NCBI RefSeq assembly: GCF_000423405.1
Contig: NZ_AUHX01000006.1
Coordinates: 1 to 64,000 of the forward strand
Length of the DNA stretch: 64,000 bases
From: Mesonia mobilis DSM 19841
Lineage (GTDB): Bacteria > Bacteroidota > Bacteroidia > Flavobacteriales > Flavobacteriaceae
Reading direction: 5' to 3'
Shown: positions 42,584 to 51,067 of the stretch, piece by piece
How the letters are laid out: each line of letters starts with the position of its first letter
Numbering within the stretch: the first letter of the stretch is position 1
Program-made: the position numbers and the translations under genes
Notes under the pieces: model-generated
The model's input: only the letters and a program-made list of their open reading frames with translations
Told to the model about the DNA's origin: nothing
The model's database searches: none

Positions 42584-42953
42584 TTTAATTATTTAGATGA
42601 AAATTGATAAAAACAGATTAAATCGATAAAAAATTACAATATATGTTATCAACTTTTAAAAGTGTTTACGACTTCATTAAAAATGAAGAGCGTAATGTAA
42701 AACAACCGCCAAAGCTAGTAAGGCTAAAATTAGCCAACTTTTTTCAGAATACCTTCAATTACTATTTTTATTCCTGTAAAACGAGCTTAACCCATTCTTG
42801 TAATTATTTCTTATCCACGCTCTCGTTTTTCAACTTTACTACATTTAGACATCGATTTTATTGGCAAGCTTAGCTAAACATAGATCGTAATCTTTCTTAT
42901 TGACTTATTTAGAGTCTTCAAAACAAACAATTTTAATCTTTAAATTTTTTGCA
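42584..42953. other. Long leader region of the subtilase gene
   Basis: About 370 nt with no firm gene. It contains a third ATCGATAAA half-site, and an open frame at 42643-42873 whose first ~35 codons are plausible (MLSTFKSVYDFIKNEERN) but whose rest is Phe/Ser/Tyr-rich nonsense. A hairpin GGCTA/TAGCC followed by six T lies at 42719-42743, like an internal terminator or attenuator. Confidence 0.4.
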
Positions 42954-45900
42954 ATGGTTCACAACTATTTCAGCAAAAAGAGAATATTGCTATGTTCTTT
43001 TTTGCTAACGGCTGGTGTTGCTTTTTCGCAAACCGAAGCGCAGAAACAAGAAATTACAAGTCGGTACAATCAACAGGAGTTAGATGCACTTCAAAAACGA
43101 TTGGTTACCAAAAATCAACATCAAAAACAAGAAATCAACAATTTAGCGACTCAACGTGGTTTGCAGAAAAGAGTGGTGTTAGCCGATGGTGGTGTTGCAG
43201 AACTGCAGTACATCGCAGATGATGGCAGTCCCATTTATTACCGAACCTTTAATGTAAACGCAGCAAAATCTACACGTGCCGATTATTTAAATTCTGGCGG
43301 AGGTCTAGGTTTAAATATAGACGGTCAAAATATGACGGCTTATGTTTGGGACGGTGGTCACGCTCGTGTTTCTCATCAAGAATATGATGGAGCAGGAGGT
43401 AGCAATCGAGTTTCTGTAGAAGATGCAGCCTCAGAAGGTGGTACTCAACTTAATTACCACGCAGCGCACGTTACGGGAACTATTGCCGCATCTGGTGTGC
43501 AAGCCAATGCAAAAGGAATGGCACCGCAATCTAGAGTTCGCGGTTATATGTGGAATAACGATATTGCTGAAGCTACATCGGCAGCAGCAAATGGAATGTT
43601 ACTTTCTAATCATAGTTACGGTTATCGTTCTGATATGGTTCCCGATTATTATTTTGGAGCTTACATTCAAGAATCTAGAGATTGGGACGAATTAATGTAC
43701 GATGCTCCATTTTATTTAATGGTTGTTGCTGCAGGAAATGACGGAAATAATAATAGTTATAACGGTTCTCCTTTAAACGGAAATTCTTCCTACGATAAAC
43801 TTACCGGGCATTCGACTTCTAAAAATAATTTGGTGGTTGCCAATGCACAAGATGCAAATATCGATTCGAACGGAAACTTAGTAAGCGTAAGTATAAACAG
43901 TTCAAGTAGTGAAGGGCCAACCGACGATCTGAGAATAAAACCAGACATTACCGGTAACGGGACATCGGTCACTTCTACCTACGATTCTAGTGATTCTGCT
44001 TACGGTACGATTACAGGAACATCAATGGCTTCTCCTAACGTGACAGGAACTTTATTACTGCTTCAACAGCATTACAATAATTTAAACGGAAGTTTTATGC
44101 GCGCGGCAACTTTAAAAGGTTTAGCCTTACATACGGCAGACGATGCAGGGCCTACTGGACCAGATGCTGTTTATGGTTGGGGACTTTTAAATGCAAAACG
44201 CGCGGCAGAAACGATTTCTGCGGAAGGGACTTCAGCAAAAATTGAAGAGTTAACCCTTAACAGCGGTCAGACTTACGAAATAACGGTAAATGCCGATGGA
44301 GTAAACGATTTGATCGCTTCCATTTCTTGGACAGACCTTCCTGGTACGGCAACCACACAAACTAATTCTTCAACAGCAAGATTAGTAAACGATTTGGATA
44401 TTCGAGTTACACAAAGCGGAAGCACATTTTACCCTTACCGATTAACTTCAATTACTTCTAACGGAACCGGTGATAATTCAGTAGATCCTTATGAAAGAGT
44501 GAATGTTGCTAATGCATCAGGAAGTTATACGATTACAATTTCTCATAAAGGTTCTTTAAGTTCTGGAAGTCAAAATTACAGTTTAATTTTAACAGGGATC
44601 ACTGAAGAAGCGGTGGTTTGTGAAGCTACTACACCTGCGAATGTTAGTGTTTCTGGCGTAGGGTCGACTTCAGCAATTGTGAGTTATGATGCTGTAACCG
44701 GAGCTACCTACGAGTTACGTTACCGAGAAAGCGGAACTTCTTCGTGGACTGTGCAAAGTGCTTCAGGAACTTCGGCGACGCTTACCGGTTTAACTTCAGA
44801 AACAAGTTATGAAGTTCAAGTTAGAAGCGTGTGTAATGATGGAAGTACTTCAAATTATTCTTCAACAGAAACATTTACCACAAGCGAAATTCAACTTAAT
44901 TATTGTGGATCACAAGGTAATAGTGTAAATGACGAATATATTAGCCGAGTTCAGTTAGGAAGTATTGACAATAGTTCTGGCGCCGGAAATGGATATTCAG
45001 ACTTTACCAATTTAAGTACTAGTTTGAGCAAGAATGTTTCTTCAACGATAAGTATTACGCCAACTTGGACGGGAACACAGTATAATGAAGCTTATTCTGT
45101 TTGGATCGATTACAACCAAGATGGCGATTTTAATGATACGGGAGAGCAGGTATTTACACGTTCAGCAACTCAAAATTCTCCGGTAAGCGGTAGTTTTACC
45201 GTACCGAGTTCTGCTTTAGAAGGGGCGACGAGAATGCGAGTTTCGATGAAATATAACGGTATACCGACAGCTTGCGAAAGCTTTTCTTATGGTGAAGTAG
45301 AAGATTATACGGTGACGATCTCGGGCGGTACTGCAGATACTGAAGCGCCAAGTGCTCCGACAAATCTTTCAGCAAATAATGTAACCGAAACAACGGTAGA
45401 TCTTTCTTGGAGTGCTTCTACAGATAATGTAGGAGTAACCGGTTACGATGTTTATCAAGGTTCTAGTTTATTAGGTTCTGTTACCGGAACTACCACTCAA
45501 ATCACCGGTTTAACCGCTAACACATCTTACAGTTTTTATGTAGAAGCTAAAGATGCTGAAGGAAATATTTCAGCAGCATCAAATACGGTAAGCGTGACTA
45601 CTTCTGGAGCTCCGGCAGTAAATTATTGCGCGAGCCAAGGAAATAACTCTTCTTATGAGTGGATAGATCTTGTAGCCTTAAACGGAATGAGCAATGCTAC
45701 CGGAGACGATGGTGGTTATGCAGATTATACGAACCAAGTTACAAGTTTACCTTATGGGTCGAACACCGTAAATATTAGTGCAGGTTTTTCGGGTTCTAGT
45801 TATACTGAATATTGGAAAATCTGGATAGACTATAACAAAAATGGAATGTTTGAATCATCAGAATTAATGGTGAGTGGCTCGAGCAGCAGTAGCGCCACTT

Positions 45901-46337
45901 TAAGTGGAACTTTTACGGTACCAACTTCAGCACTTGCAGGAACTACAAGAATGCGAGTTTCGATGAAATATAATGCTGCACAAACAGCCTGCGAAAGTTT
46001 TTCTTATGGTGAAGTGGAAGATTATACTGTAAATATTGGTCAGTCTGTTAATGCAATAGCAACAACAACTCAAGAAGGACAAGAATTAGGTAATGAAACA
46101 ATCGCTTCTTTTGAAGCAAAATTATACCCAAATCCGGTTTCTGGGAATATTTTAAATGTGCGTATGAACGATGCAAGAGAAACGGCCTATCAAATATTTG
46201 ATATGATGGGTAAAAAAGTACTACAAGGAAATTTATCGAGTAGTACAATTCAAGTGAATGGCTTATCAAGCGGTGTTTACTTGCTAAAACTAAATGACGG
46301 TCAAAAAGAGATCGTGAAGAAGTTTATTAAGCAGTAA
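42954..46337 (+). CDS. Secreted S8 subtilisin-like protease, T9SS type A substrate
   Basis: A 1127-residue exported protease. The signal peptide ends AFSQ (about residue 26). The S8 catalytic triad is Asp133 (VWDGG), His172 (AAHVTGT) and Ser357 (GTSMASP). A jelly-roll P-like domain (about 430-540), a fibronectin III module, a GEVED domain, a second fibronectin III and a second GEVED follow. The C-terminus is a T9SS type A sorting domain (YPNPVSGN, VYLLKLNDGQKEIVKKFIKQ). The start was set at ATG 42954, because the upstream 18 residues from TTG 42900 would bury the signal peptide. The two GEVED modules share an almost identical stretch in DNA and protein. It should degrade extracellular protein. 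Confidence 0.93.
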   Translation: MVHNYFSKKRILLCSFLLTAGVAFSQTEAQKQEITSRYNQQELDALQKRLVTKNQHQKQEINNLATQRGLQKRVVLADGGVAELQYIADDGSPIYYRTFNVNAAKSTRADYLNSGGGLGLNIDGQNMTAYVWDGGHARVSHQEYDGAGGSNRVSVEDAASEGGTQLNYHAAHVTGTIAASGVQANAKGMAPQSRVRGYMWNNDIAEATSAAANGMLLSNHSYGYRSDMVPDYYFGAYIQESRDWDELMYDAPFYLMVVAAGNDGNNNSYNGSPLNGNSSYDKLTGHSTSKNNLVVANAQDANIDSNGNLVSVSINSSSSEGPTDDLRIKPDITGNGTSVTSTYDSSDSAYGTITGTSMASPNVTGTLLLLQQHYNNLNGSFMRAATLKGLALHTADDAGPTGPDAVYGWGLLNAKRAAETISAEGTSAKIEELTLNSGQTYEITVNADGVNDLIASISWTDLPGTATTQTNSSTARLVNDLDIRVTQSGSTFYPYRLTSITSNGTGDNSVDPYERVNVANASGSYTITISHKGSLSSGSQNYSLILTGITEEAVVCEATTPANVSVSGVGSTSAIVSYDAVTGATYELRYRESGTSSWTVQSASGTSATLTGLTSETSYEVQVRSVCNDGSTSNYSSTETFTTSEIQLNYCGSQGNSVNDEYISRVQLGSIDNSSGAGNGYSDFTNLSTSLSKNVSSTISITPTWTGTQYNEAYSVWIDYNQDGDFNDTGEQVFTRSATQNSPVSGSFTVPSSALEGATRMRVSMKYNGIPTACESFSYGEVEDYTVTISGGTADTEAPSAPTNLSANNVTETTVDLSWSASTDNVGVTGYDVYQGSSLLGSVTGTTTQITGLTANTSYSFYVEAKDAEGNISAASNTVSVTTSGAPAVNYCASQGNNSSYEWIDLVALNGMSNATGDDGGYADYTNQVTSLPYGSNTVNISAGFSGSSYTEYWKIWIDYNKNGMFESSELMVSGSSSSSATLSGTFTVPTSALAGTTRMRVSMKYNAAQTACESFSYGEVEDYTVNIGQSVNAIATTTQEGQELGNETIASFEAKLYPNPVSGNILNVRMNDARETAYQIFDMMGKKVLQGNLSSSTIQVNGLSSGVYLLKLNDGQKEIVKKFIKQ

Positions 46338-46361
46338 GCATTATTTTTTTTCATTGGGGTT

Positions 46362-46394
46362 GAAGTCCGGGAGAGATCTCGGGCTTCTTTTTTT
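46362..46394 (+). terminator. Terminator of the subtilase gene
   Basis: GAAGTCCGGGAGA pairs with TCTCGGGCTTC, followed by seven T. It can also serve the convergent exonuclease gene. Confidence 0.8.
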
Positions 46395-47106
46395 AAACCG
46401 AAACAATCTCATTTTCGGTTAATAATTTTTCTTGTCTAAATTTTAAAATTATTTGAGCAATGGCAACTACATCTCTTTCGCAATAAGAGATGATTCGGTT
46501 AAGATTATTGTCGTGATAAAAAACATCACGAACCTGCGAGCCGTCGATATCTTCTTTTGGTGAAGGAATGCCTAAAATATGAGTGAGAAGTTTTAAAGAA
46601 GTAAAGTTTTTATAATCACCAAACTTCCATAATTCTAAGGTGTCTAGATGTGGAACTTCCCAAGGTTTTTTGCCGAAAAGATTTAGTTTGCTAGGTAATT
46701 CTATACCGTGAATGAGCATTCGGCGAGCAATAAAAGGAAAGTCAAATTCTTTACCGTTATGTGCGCAAAGTAAATGTTTAGGTTTATTAAAATATTCGTT
46801 TAGGAGTTTTTTAAATTCGGTTAATAAGGTTGATTCATTGCCTTGAAAAGATGTTGTTCTAAAGGTTCTCTCATCATTTTTAAAGGTGAAATAGCCTACC
46901 GAAATGCACACGATCTTACCAAATTCTGCCCAAATACCAGCACGATCGTAAAACTCTGCAGCCGTAAAATCTTCTTTTCGTTGGTATTTAGATTTATCTT
47001 CCCAAAGTAATTTTTTCTCTTCGCTTAATTCTTGAAACGATTCAAACTCCGGTACGGTCTCGATATCTAGAAAAAGAATGTTTTCTAATTTTAGTTTTTT
47101 TAGCAT
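46393..47106 (-). CDS. DNA polymerase B-like 3'-5' exonuclease
   Basis: A 237-residue DEDDy-type exonuclease of the stand-alone PolB-exo group. The metal-binding motifs are Exo I FLDIETVPE (about 12-20), Exo II AHNGKEFDFPF, and Exo III with SYCERDVVA. The frame upstream of ATG 47106 is the translation of repeat element copy D, so the first ATG after it is preferred. It may act in repair or RNA processing; no partner polymerase is nearby. Confidence 0.88.
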   Translation of the reverse strand: MLKKLKLENILFLDIETVPEFESFQELSEEKKLLWEDKSKYQRKEDFTAAEFYDRAGIWAEFGKIVCISVGYFTFKNDERTFRTTSFQGNESTLLTEFKKLLNEYFNKPKHLLCAHNGKEFDFPFIARRMLIHGIELPSKLNLFGKKPWEVPHLDTLELWKFGDYKNFTSLKLLTHILGIPSPKEDIDGSQVRDVFYHDNNLNRIISYCERDVVAIAQIILKFRQEKLLTENEIVSV

Positions 47107-47120
47107 CACACAGTTTTTTT

Positions 47121-47223
47121 GCGTTAGGGATGGCAGTGGCATCCTTTTTTGTTGTGCTTCGACAAGCTCAGCATGACAACAAAAAAGATATAACGAACAG
47201 CCCGACCCGATAGGGGAACGCCC
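47121..47223 (-). repeat. Structured 3'-end repeat element, copy D (behind a serine hydrolase)
   Basis: Minus-strand reading starts GGGCGTTCCCCTATCGGGTC and ends CATCCCTAACGC. The outer stem is GCGTT (47217-47221) with AACGC (47121-47125). The central stem TTTTTTGTTG/CAACAAAAAA has a TGAGCTTGTCGAAG-type repeat inserted in its loop (47157-47176). As at copy B, the stop codon TAG of the upstream gene ends in the first G of the element. Confidence 0.85.
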
Positions 47224-48365
47224 TAATTTAAATTCATCATTTTACAACTCTCTCGAATATAAGTATAAAAATCTTTAGTAAACTTTTTATCTGCCAATCT
47301 TTCGCCGCGTTGGTGACCTAAACGAACAATAATTACCTTGTCTCTGGGAATACTGATCACGTATTGCCCCAAAATACCTCGCATCACCACAATTTTTTTA
47401 TTCATGAAGTTGCTGAGCCAAAAACCGTAACCGTAAAATGGGGTTTCGGCAAAACGAGGCTCGATAGACTTTTTTACAAAGCTGGAATCTAACAATTGCT
47501 TGCCTCTAAAATTACCTTGATGAGCGTAAAGCTGCCCAAATTTAGCGAAATCTCTTGCGTTGCTAGCGAGACAGCAAAAGGCTTTTTCCATTCCGTTTTC
47601 TTCGCTATCGAGTTGCCAAAGGGCATCTTCGTGCATACCGAGCGGTTGCCAAAAACTTTCTGATAAATAATTAGAAAGTGATTTTTGAGTTGCTTTTTCG
47701 ATCACCATCCCAAGTAATTCGGTGTTTCCGCTGAGGTATTTAAATTTTTCTCCGGGTTGCTCGACGACTTTTAAATCACGAATGATTTTACGAATATTTT
47801 CATCAAGATAACTTTGTGCGGTCATCCCGAACGGATTGTAATAATCTTCCTGCCAATTGAGTCCGCTAGCCATTGAAGAAAGATCGCCAACGGTTAATCT
47901 TTTATCAAACTGTGGAAAAAAATCTGCCACCGGTTGCTCTAAATTTTTGATATATCCGTCTCGAATGGCTTTGCCAAGTAAGGCCGAAGTGACACTTTTC
48001 GCCATCGAAAAGGAATTGGTTTTGGATGTTGCCGAATAACCTTCAGCATAATTTTCATGCCAAATACTATCGTTTTTAATGATTAAAAAAGCCACCGTGC
48101 CCAAGTCTTCGTTGGTTTGTTGTAGTTTTTGTGTAGCTTGAACAGAATTATAGGCTGAATGTTCTGGCCAAGCTTGCGGTTTTCCTGCTTCAATGGTTCT
48201 ATTATCAAAGTTTGGATAGTCGTCGATATAAGCGGTTTTGTGGCCTTTTAAATAGGTAATGCGAATGCCTTTGAGTAAATAATCTTTATTGAAAAGGTAT
48301 AACAATCCGACACTAAGAATGATCAAGCCAAGAAAGGTGAGGAGAATTTTTTTAAGAAGCTTCAT
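47223..48365 (-). CDS. Serine hydrolase of the beta-lactamase/DD-peptidase fold
   Basis: A 380-residue protein with one N-terminal transmembrane helix or signal anchor (about 6-26). Ser120-x-x-Lys123 (SMAK) is the nucleophile pair, YLSGNTELLG supplies the Y-x-N like motif, and a late HQRGE segment takes the place of KTG. These features suit class C-like esterases and D-amino-acid-related hydrolases; no lactam resistance is implied. It is monocistronic, and its C-terminal stop codon is part of repeat element copy D. Confidence 0.87.
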   Translation of the reverse strand: MKLLKKILLTFLGLIILSVGLLYLFNKDYLLKGIRITYLKGHKTAYIDDYPNFDNRTIEAGKPQAWPEHSAYNSVQATQKLQQTNEDLGTVAFLIIKNDSIWHENYAEGYSATSKTNSFSMAKSVTSALLGKAIRDGYIKNLEQPVADFFPQFDKRLTVGDLSSMASGLNWQEDYYNPFGMTAQSYLDENIRKIIRDLKVVEQPGEKFKYLSGNTELLGMVIEKATQKSLSNYLSESFWQPLGMHEDALWQLDSEENGMEKAFCCLASNARDFAKFGQLYAHQGNFRGKQLLDSSFVKKSIEPRFAETPFYGYGFWLSNFMNKKIVVMRGILGQYVISIPRDKVIIVRLGHQRGERLADKKFTKDFYTYIRESCKMMNLN

Positions 48366-48415
48366 GAAAAAGTTTTAGGTGTTTTAAAATTAAACATTTC
48401 ACACGAAAGAGGTTT

Positions 48416-48889
48416 CTAAAAAAGTGATTGTTGTGGTGATGGGTTTTCGTGTTCAAGTAACCACTTTTTACGCCATAGTCCGCCGGCGTAACCTGTGAGC
48501 GAACCATCGCTGCCAATTACTCGGTGACAGGGAACCACGACCCATAACGGATTTTTACCATTAGCTGCGGCAACTGCCCGAATGGCTTTTACATCTCCTA
48601 ATTGTTTAGAAAGTTCTAGGTAAGAAGTGGTTTTACCAAAAGGTATTTTTAATAAGGCTTGCCAAACTTTTTGTTGAAAATCTGTTCCTTTTGGGTTTAA
48701 TTTAAAGCTGAATTCTTTTCGTTTTCCTTCGAAATATTCCTGTAATTGAAGGGTAGCTTCTTTTAATGCTGAAGGGATTTCGGTAGAAAAAACTTCAGCA
48801 TCTTCTTCCACAGAAATTTTTGAGATCCCGTTCGTGTCGCCTTCAATTAACGCAACTCCTAATGGCGTTTTAACTCGTGCTTTTTTCAT
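48416..48889 (-). CDS. ogt: Methylated-DNA-protein cysteine methyltransferase (Ogt/MGMT)
   Basis: A suicide repair protein that removes the alkyl group from O6-alkylguanine. The 157-residue protein has the active-site PCHRV motif (about Cys126) followed by IGSDGSLTGYAGGLWRKKWLL, and the helix-turn-helix QQKVWQALLKIPFGKTTSY. ATG 48889 is preferred; an in-frame ATG at 48916 would enlarge the overlap with the CorC-like gene from 20 to 47 nt. Both genes read on the same strand and are probably coupled. Confidence 0.93.
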   Translation of the reverse strand: MKKARVKTPLGVALIEGDTNGISKISVEEDAEVFSTEIPSALKEATLQLQEYFEGKRKEFSFKLNPKGTDFQQKVWQALLKIPFGKTTSYLELSKQLGDVKAIRAVAAANGKNPLWVVVPCHRVIGSDGSLTGYAGGLWRKKWLLEHENPSPQQSLF

Positions 48890-49982
48890 CTGAATTTGTA
48901 GATGGCTTTTCTTCACTTTCTTCCGGATGAGAAATTATTCCGAGGCGCTTGGCTCTTCGTTCCCAGTTTTTTCGGGCTAAATGTTGCATGTCGGCAATGC
49001 TATCGCTTTCGTCCATAATTTCAAGTCCGAGTAAAGTTTCAATTAAATCTTCCATCGTAATCACGCCAACGGTGTTCCCAAACTCATCGGTTACCACAGC
49101 GATATGAGCTCTTTTCTCGATAAGAATATTAAATAAATGCTGAATAGAGGTTTGAGCTTCTGTAATAAGTAATTCTCTTTTTAAGCTTGAAAGCGGTTGG
49201 CCTCCATTATCGTTTATAATTTCTTCTAGAAAATCGTCTTTTAAAATAAAACCGGTAATATTATTAGGTCGGTCTTTGTAGATAGGAATTCGGGAGAATT
49301 TTAAATTTTTATGTTGATCGTAAAATTGCTGAATTGAAATGTTTTCTTCAGCAGTTACTGCAACCGAAAATGGCGTCATCACATCCTTTGCTAAGATCGA
49401 TTTATAAAACATTAGGTTTTTAATGAATTTAGATTCATTTTCTTCGAAAACACCCTCTTTTTCTGCAGCCTCAGTTAGCGCTACAAATTCTTCTTTACTC
49501 ATCTGGTTAGCGTGCGCAGAACCGCCAATAAGTTTAGTAAATAACATTAACACCCATAAAATACCGGTATAACGCAGAGGAATAAGAATAAAGGTTAAGA
49601 TTTTGGCGGTGAAATTCCCTAAATTCTTCCAGTACTTGGCGCCGATCGTTTTCGGAATAATTTCAGATAAAACCAAGATCAATATCGTCATAATTGTAGA
49701 GACAATACCTACGGCATTATTACCGTTACCAAATGTTTTTTCTGCTTGAACCCCTACTAAAATGGCACCAACCGTATGAGCAATGGTATTTAAACTTAAA
49801 ATAGCAATTAAAGGTTTATCAATATCTTGTTTGAACTTGGTAAGTGTTTTTGCATACGATTTTCCTTCTTTGGTTTTAATTTTTATGTAGGTAGGAGTAA
49901 CACTTAATAATGCTGCTTCGAGTACCGAACACATAAATGAAATACCAATTGAAAGTAAGGCGTAAACAATTAAAAGGGTCAT
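48870..49982 (-). CDS. DUF21/CBS-pair membrane protein (CNNM/CorC family)
   Basis: A 370-residue membrane protein. The DUF21 domain (about 1-160) has three or four helices. A tandem CBS domain (about 200-330) begins VMTPFSVAVTAEENISI and contains HIAVVTDEFGNTVGVITMED. This family exports Mg2+ or Co2+, or regulates Na+/Mg2+ exchange. The C-terminal transporter-associated domain of longer CorC proteins is missing or very short, ending in an acidic Ser-rich tail. It is coupled to ogt. Confidence 0.9.
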   Translation of the reverse strand: MTLLIVYALLSIGISFMCSVLEAALLSVTPTYIKIKTKEGKSYAKTLTKFKQDIDKPLIAILSLNTIAHTVGAILVGVQAEKTFGNGNNAVGIVSTIMTILILVLSEIIPKTIGAKYWKNLGNFTAKILTFILIPLRYTGILWVLMLFTKLIGGSAHANQMSKEEFVALTEAAEKEGVFEENESKFIKNLMFYKSILAKDVMTPFSVAVTAEENISIQQFYDQHKNLKFSRIPIYKDRPNNITGFILKDDFLEEIINDNGGQPLSSLKRELLITEAQTSIQHLFNILIEKRAHIAVVTDEFGNTVGVITMEDLIETLLGLEIMDESDSIADMQHLARKNWERRAKRLGIISHPEESEEKPSTNSDEKSTS

Positions 49983-50073
49983 TTGGCTTGTTTAGATTAG
50001 TTGAACAAGTTAAAGATTAATTGAAAACCCTTCTCTTAAAAAGAAACTAAAATTTAGAGGAAAGCAAATAGCA

Positions 50074-50098
50074 CTCCCCGCGTGGGGTAATCGGGGAG
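50074..50098. terminator. GC-rich hairpin, possible terminator
   Basis: CTCCCCG pairs with CGGGGAG, with an alternative inner CCCC/GGGG. It lies just beyond the stop of the small membrane protein gene but lacks a T-run, so it may be a repeat instead. Confidence 0.4.
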
Positions 50099-50108
50099 AC
50101 TATTCAAG

Positions 50109-50558
50109 TTAAGCTTTTTGTATATAGCTCAACCATTTTTTTGCAGTATATAGATGCACTGCAGCGTCTGCTGTTATATCGGCTTCATCTTTATAAAATG
50201 ATATCTCTTTGACTCCGAAATTTCCAGAAAGTTTAATGGTAATATCTTTTGTTTTAGAAATATGTTCATCGTCCAGTATTATTTTTGAATGTTGAATGTC
50301 AGGGATCGATAAACTCTGTATGTTTTCAGGAGTGTTTGTTGCTCCAAAAGCTAATATTTTTTGATTTTGATCTATTCCTAAAAAAGACCAATGATTAACT
50401 TCTAACTCATCAAAATTTATTTGATGTTCACGACCAAAATTCTTGATCTTATGACTGTATTTTTTTTGAAAGCTGAATTGTTTATACGTAATCCAAGCTA
50501 GGGGAAAGATAAAAAGTAACAGAAAGAAAACCCCAATTAATACAGATGCTGTATCCAT
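50109..50558 (-). CDS. Single-pass membrane protein, unknown
   Basis: A 149-residue protein from ATG 50558 (MDTASVLIGVFF); an ATG 11 codons upstream at 50591 is also possible. One transmembrane helix (about 5-26) is followed by a soluble domain of alternating strands and helices with the motif LGIDQNQKILAFGA. No family recognised. The 14-bp palindrome TGTTAGCGCTAACA at 50619-50632 lies upstream and may be its operator. Confidence 0.7.
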   Translation of the reverse strand: MDTASVLIGVFFLLLFIFPLAWITYKQFSFQKKYSHKIKNFGREHQINFDELEVNHWSFLGIDQNQKILAFGATNTPENIQSLSIPDIQHSKIILDDEHISKTKDITIKLSGNFGVKEISFYKDEADITADAAVHLYTAKKWLSYIQKA

Positions 50559-50618
50559 AATATAAGTTTTGCTCAGTTTTTTTAAAAACATTGAGCTTGA
50601 TTATTAAATAATAAAAGG

Positions 50619-50632
50619 TGTTAGCGCTAACA
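50619..50632. promoter_or_regulatory. Perfect 14-bp palindrome, LacI-type candidate operator
   Basis: TGTTAGCGCTAACA is perfectly self-complementary with a central CG, the shape of LacI/GalR-family operators. It lies between two minus-strand genes. No LacI-family gene is in the window. Confidence 0.45.
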
Positions 50633-50666
50633 GGCTAAAGGTGTTTTAAAATGAAATAAACTTTCT

Positions 50667-51023
50667 TTAAAAGAAAAAATGGAAGGGGAAAAGCTGCTGA
50701 AGGATCTTTTGTTTACGATCGACAGCTTTAGAAGAGAGATATTTTGTTGGTAAACAACGGTAATTTTTTAAGCATTGAAAATTATAATTATTTGATAAAA
50801 AGGAATCGAAATCTAGCTGCGGAATTTCTTCCCCAGTAGAAAAACTTACGCTAACATCTTCTAAGAATAAAGTTTGCTGAAAGTGTTGTGCAGAAAATTC
50901 GTAATTATCTTTATTGGTATCGGTAAAACTAACCGATGAGTATTCTGGAGTGGTCGCAAAACTGCTGAACCACCACAAGAAACTCATCGAATATAAAAGC
51001 CAATATTTAATTGAATTTTTCAA
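50667..51023 (-). CDS. Small exported protein, unknown
   Basis: A 118-residue protein with a likely signal peptide (MKNSIKYWLLYSMSFLWWFSSFA). The mature part is rich in Phe, Ser and Gln, has two cysteines in QCLKNYRC, and ends in PFHFFF, an aromatic end of the type found in outer-membrane or surface proteins. No family is recognised. It is adjacent to, but not clearly part of, the haem gene run. Confidence 0.6.
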   Translation of the reverse strand: MKNSIKYWLLYSMSFLWWFSSFATTPEYSSVSFTDTNKDNYEFSAQHFQQTLFLEDVSVSFSTGEEIPQLDFDSFLSNNYNFQCLKNYRCLPTKYLSSKAVDRKQKILQQLFPFHFFF

Positions 51024-51067
51024 CTAATAATTTTTAGAATGCTAAATCTAATCTTATGCCATTTTGA

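Noticed and set aside
42643-42873. 76-residue open frame upstream of the subtilase
   Set aside because: Only the first ~35 codons look plausible; the remainder is Phe/Ser/Tyr-rich and contains a terminator-like hairpin. Kept only as part of the leader description.
43423-43695. 90-residue open frame inside the subtilase gene
   Set aside because: Out-of-frame shadow of the S8 catalytic domain.
47223-48365. Beta-lactamase (resistance gene)
   Set aside because: The SMAK motif is present but the rest fits esterase/DD-peptidase-like serine hydrolases anchored in the membrane; nothing indicates antibiotic hydrolysis.
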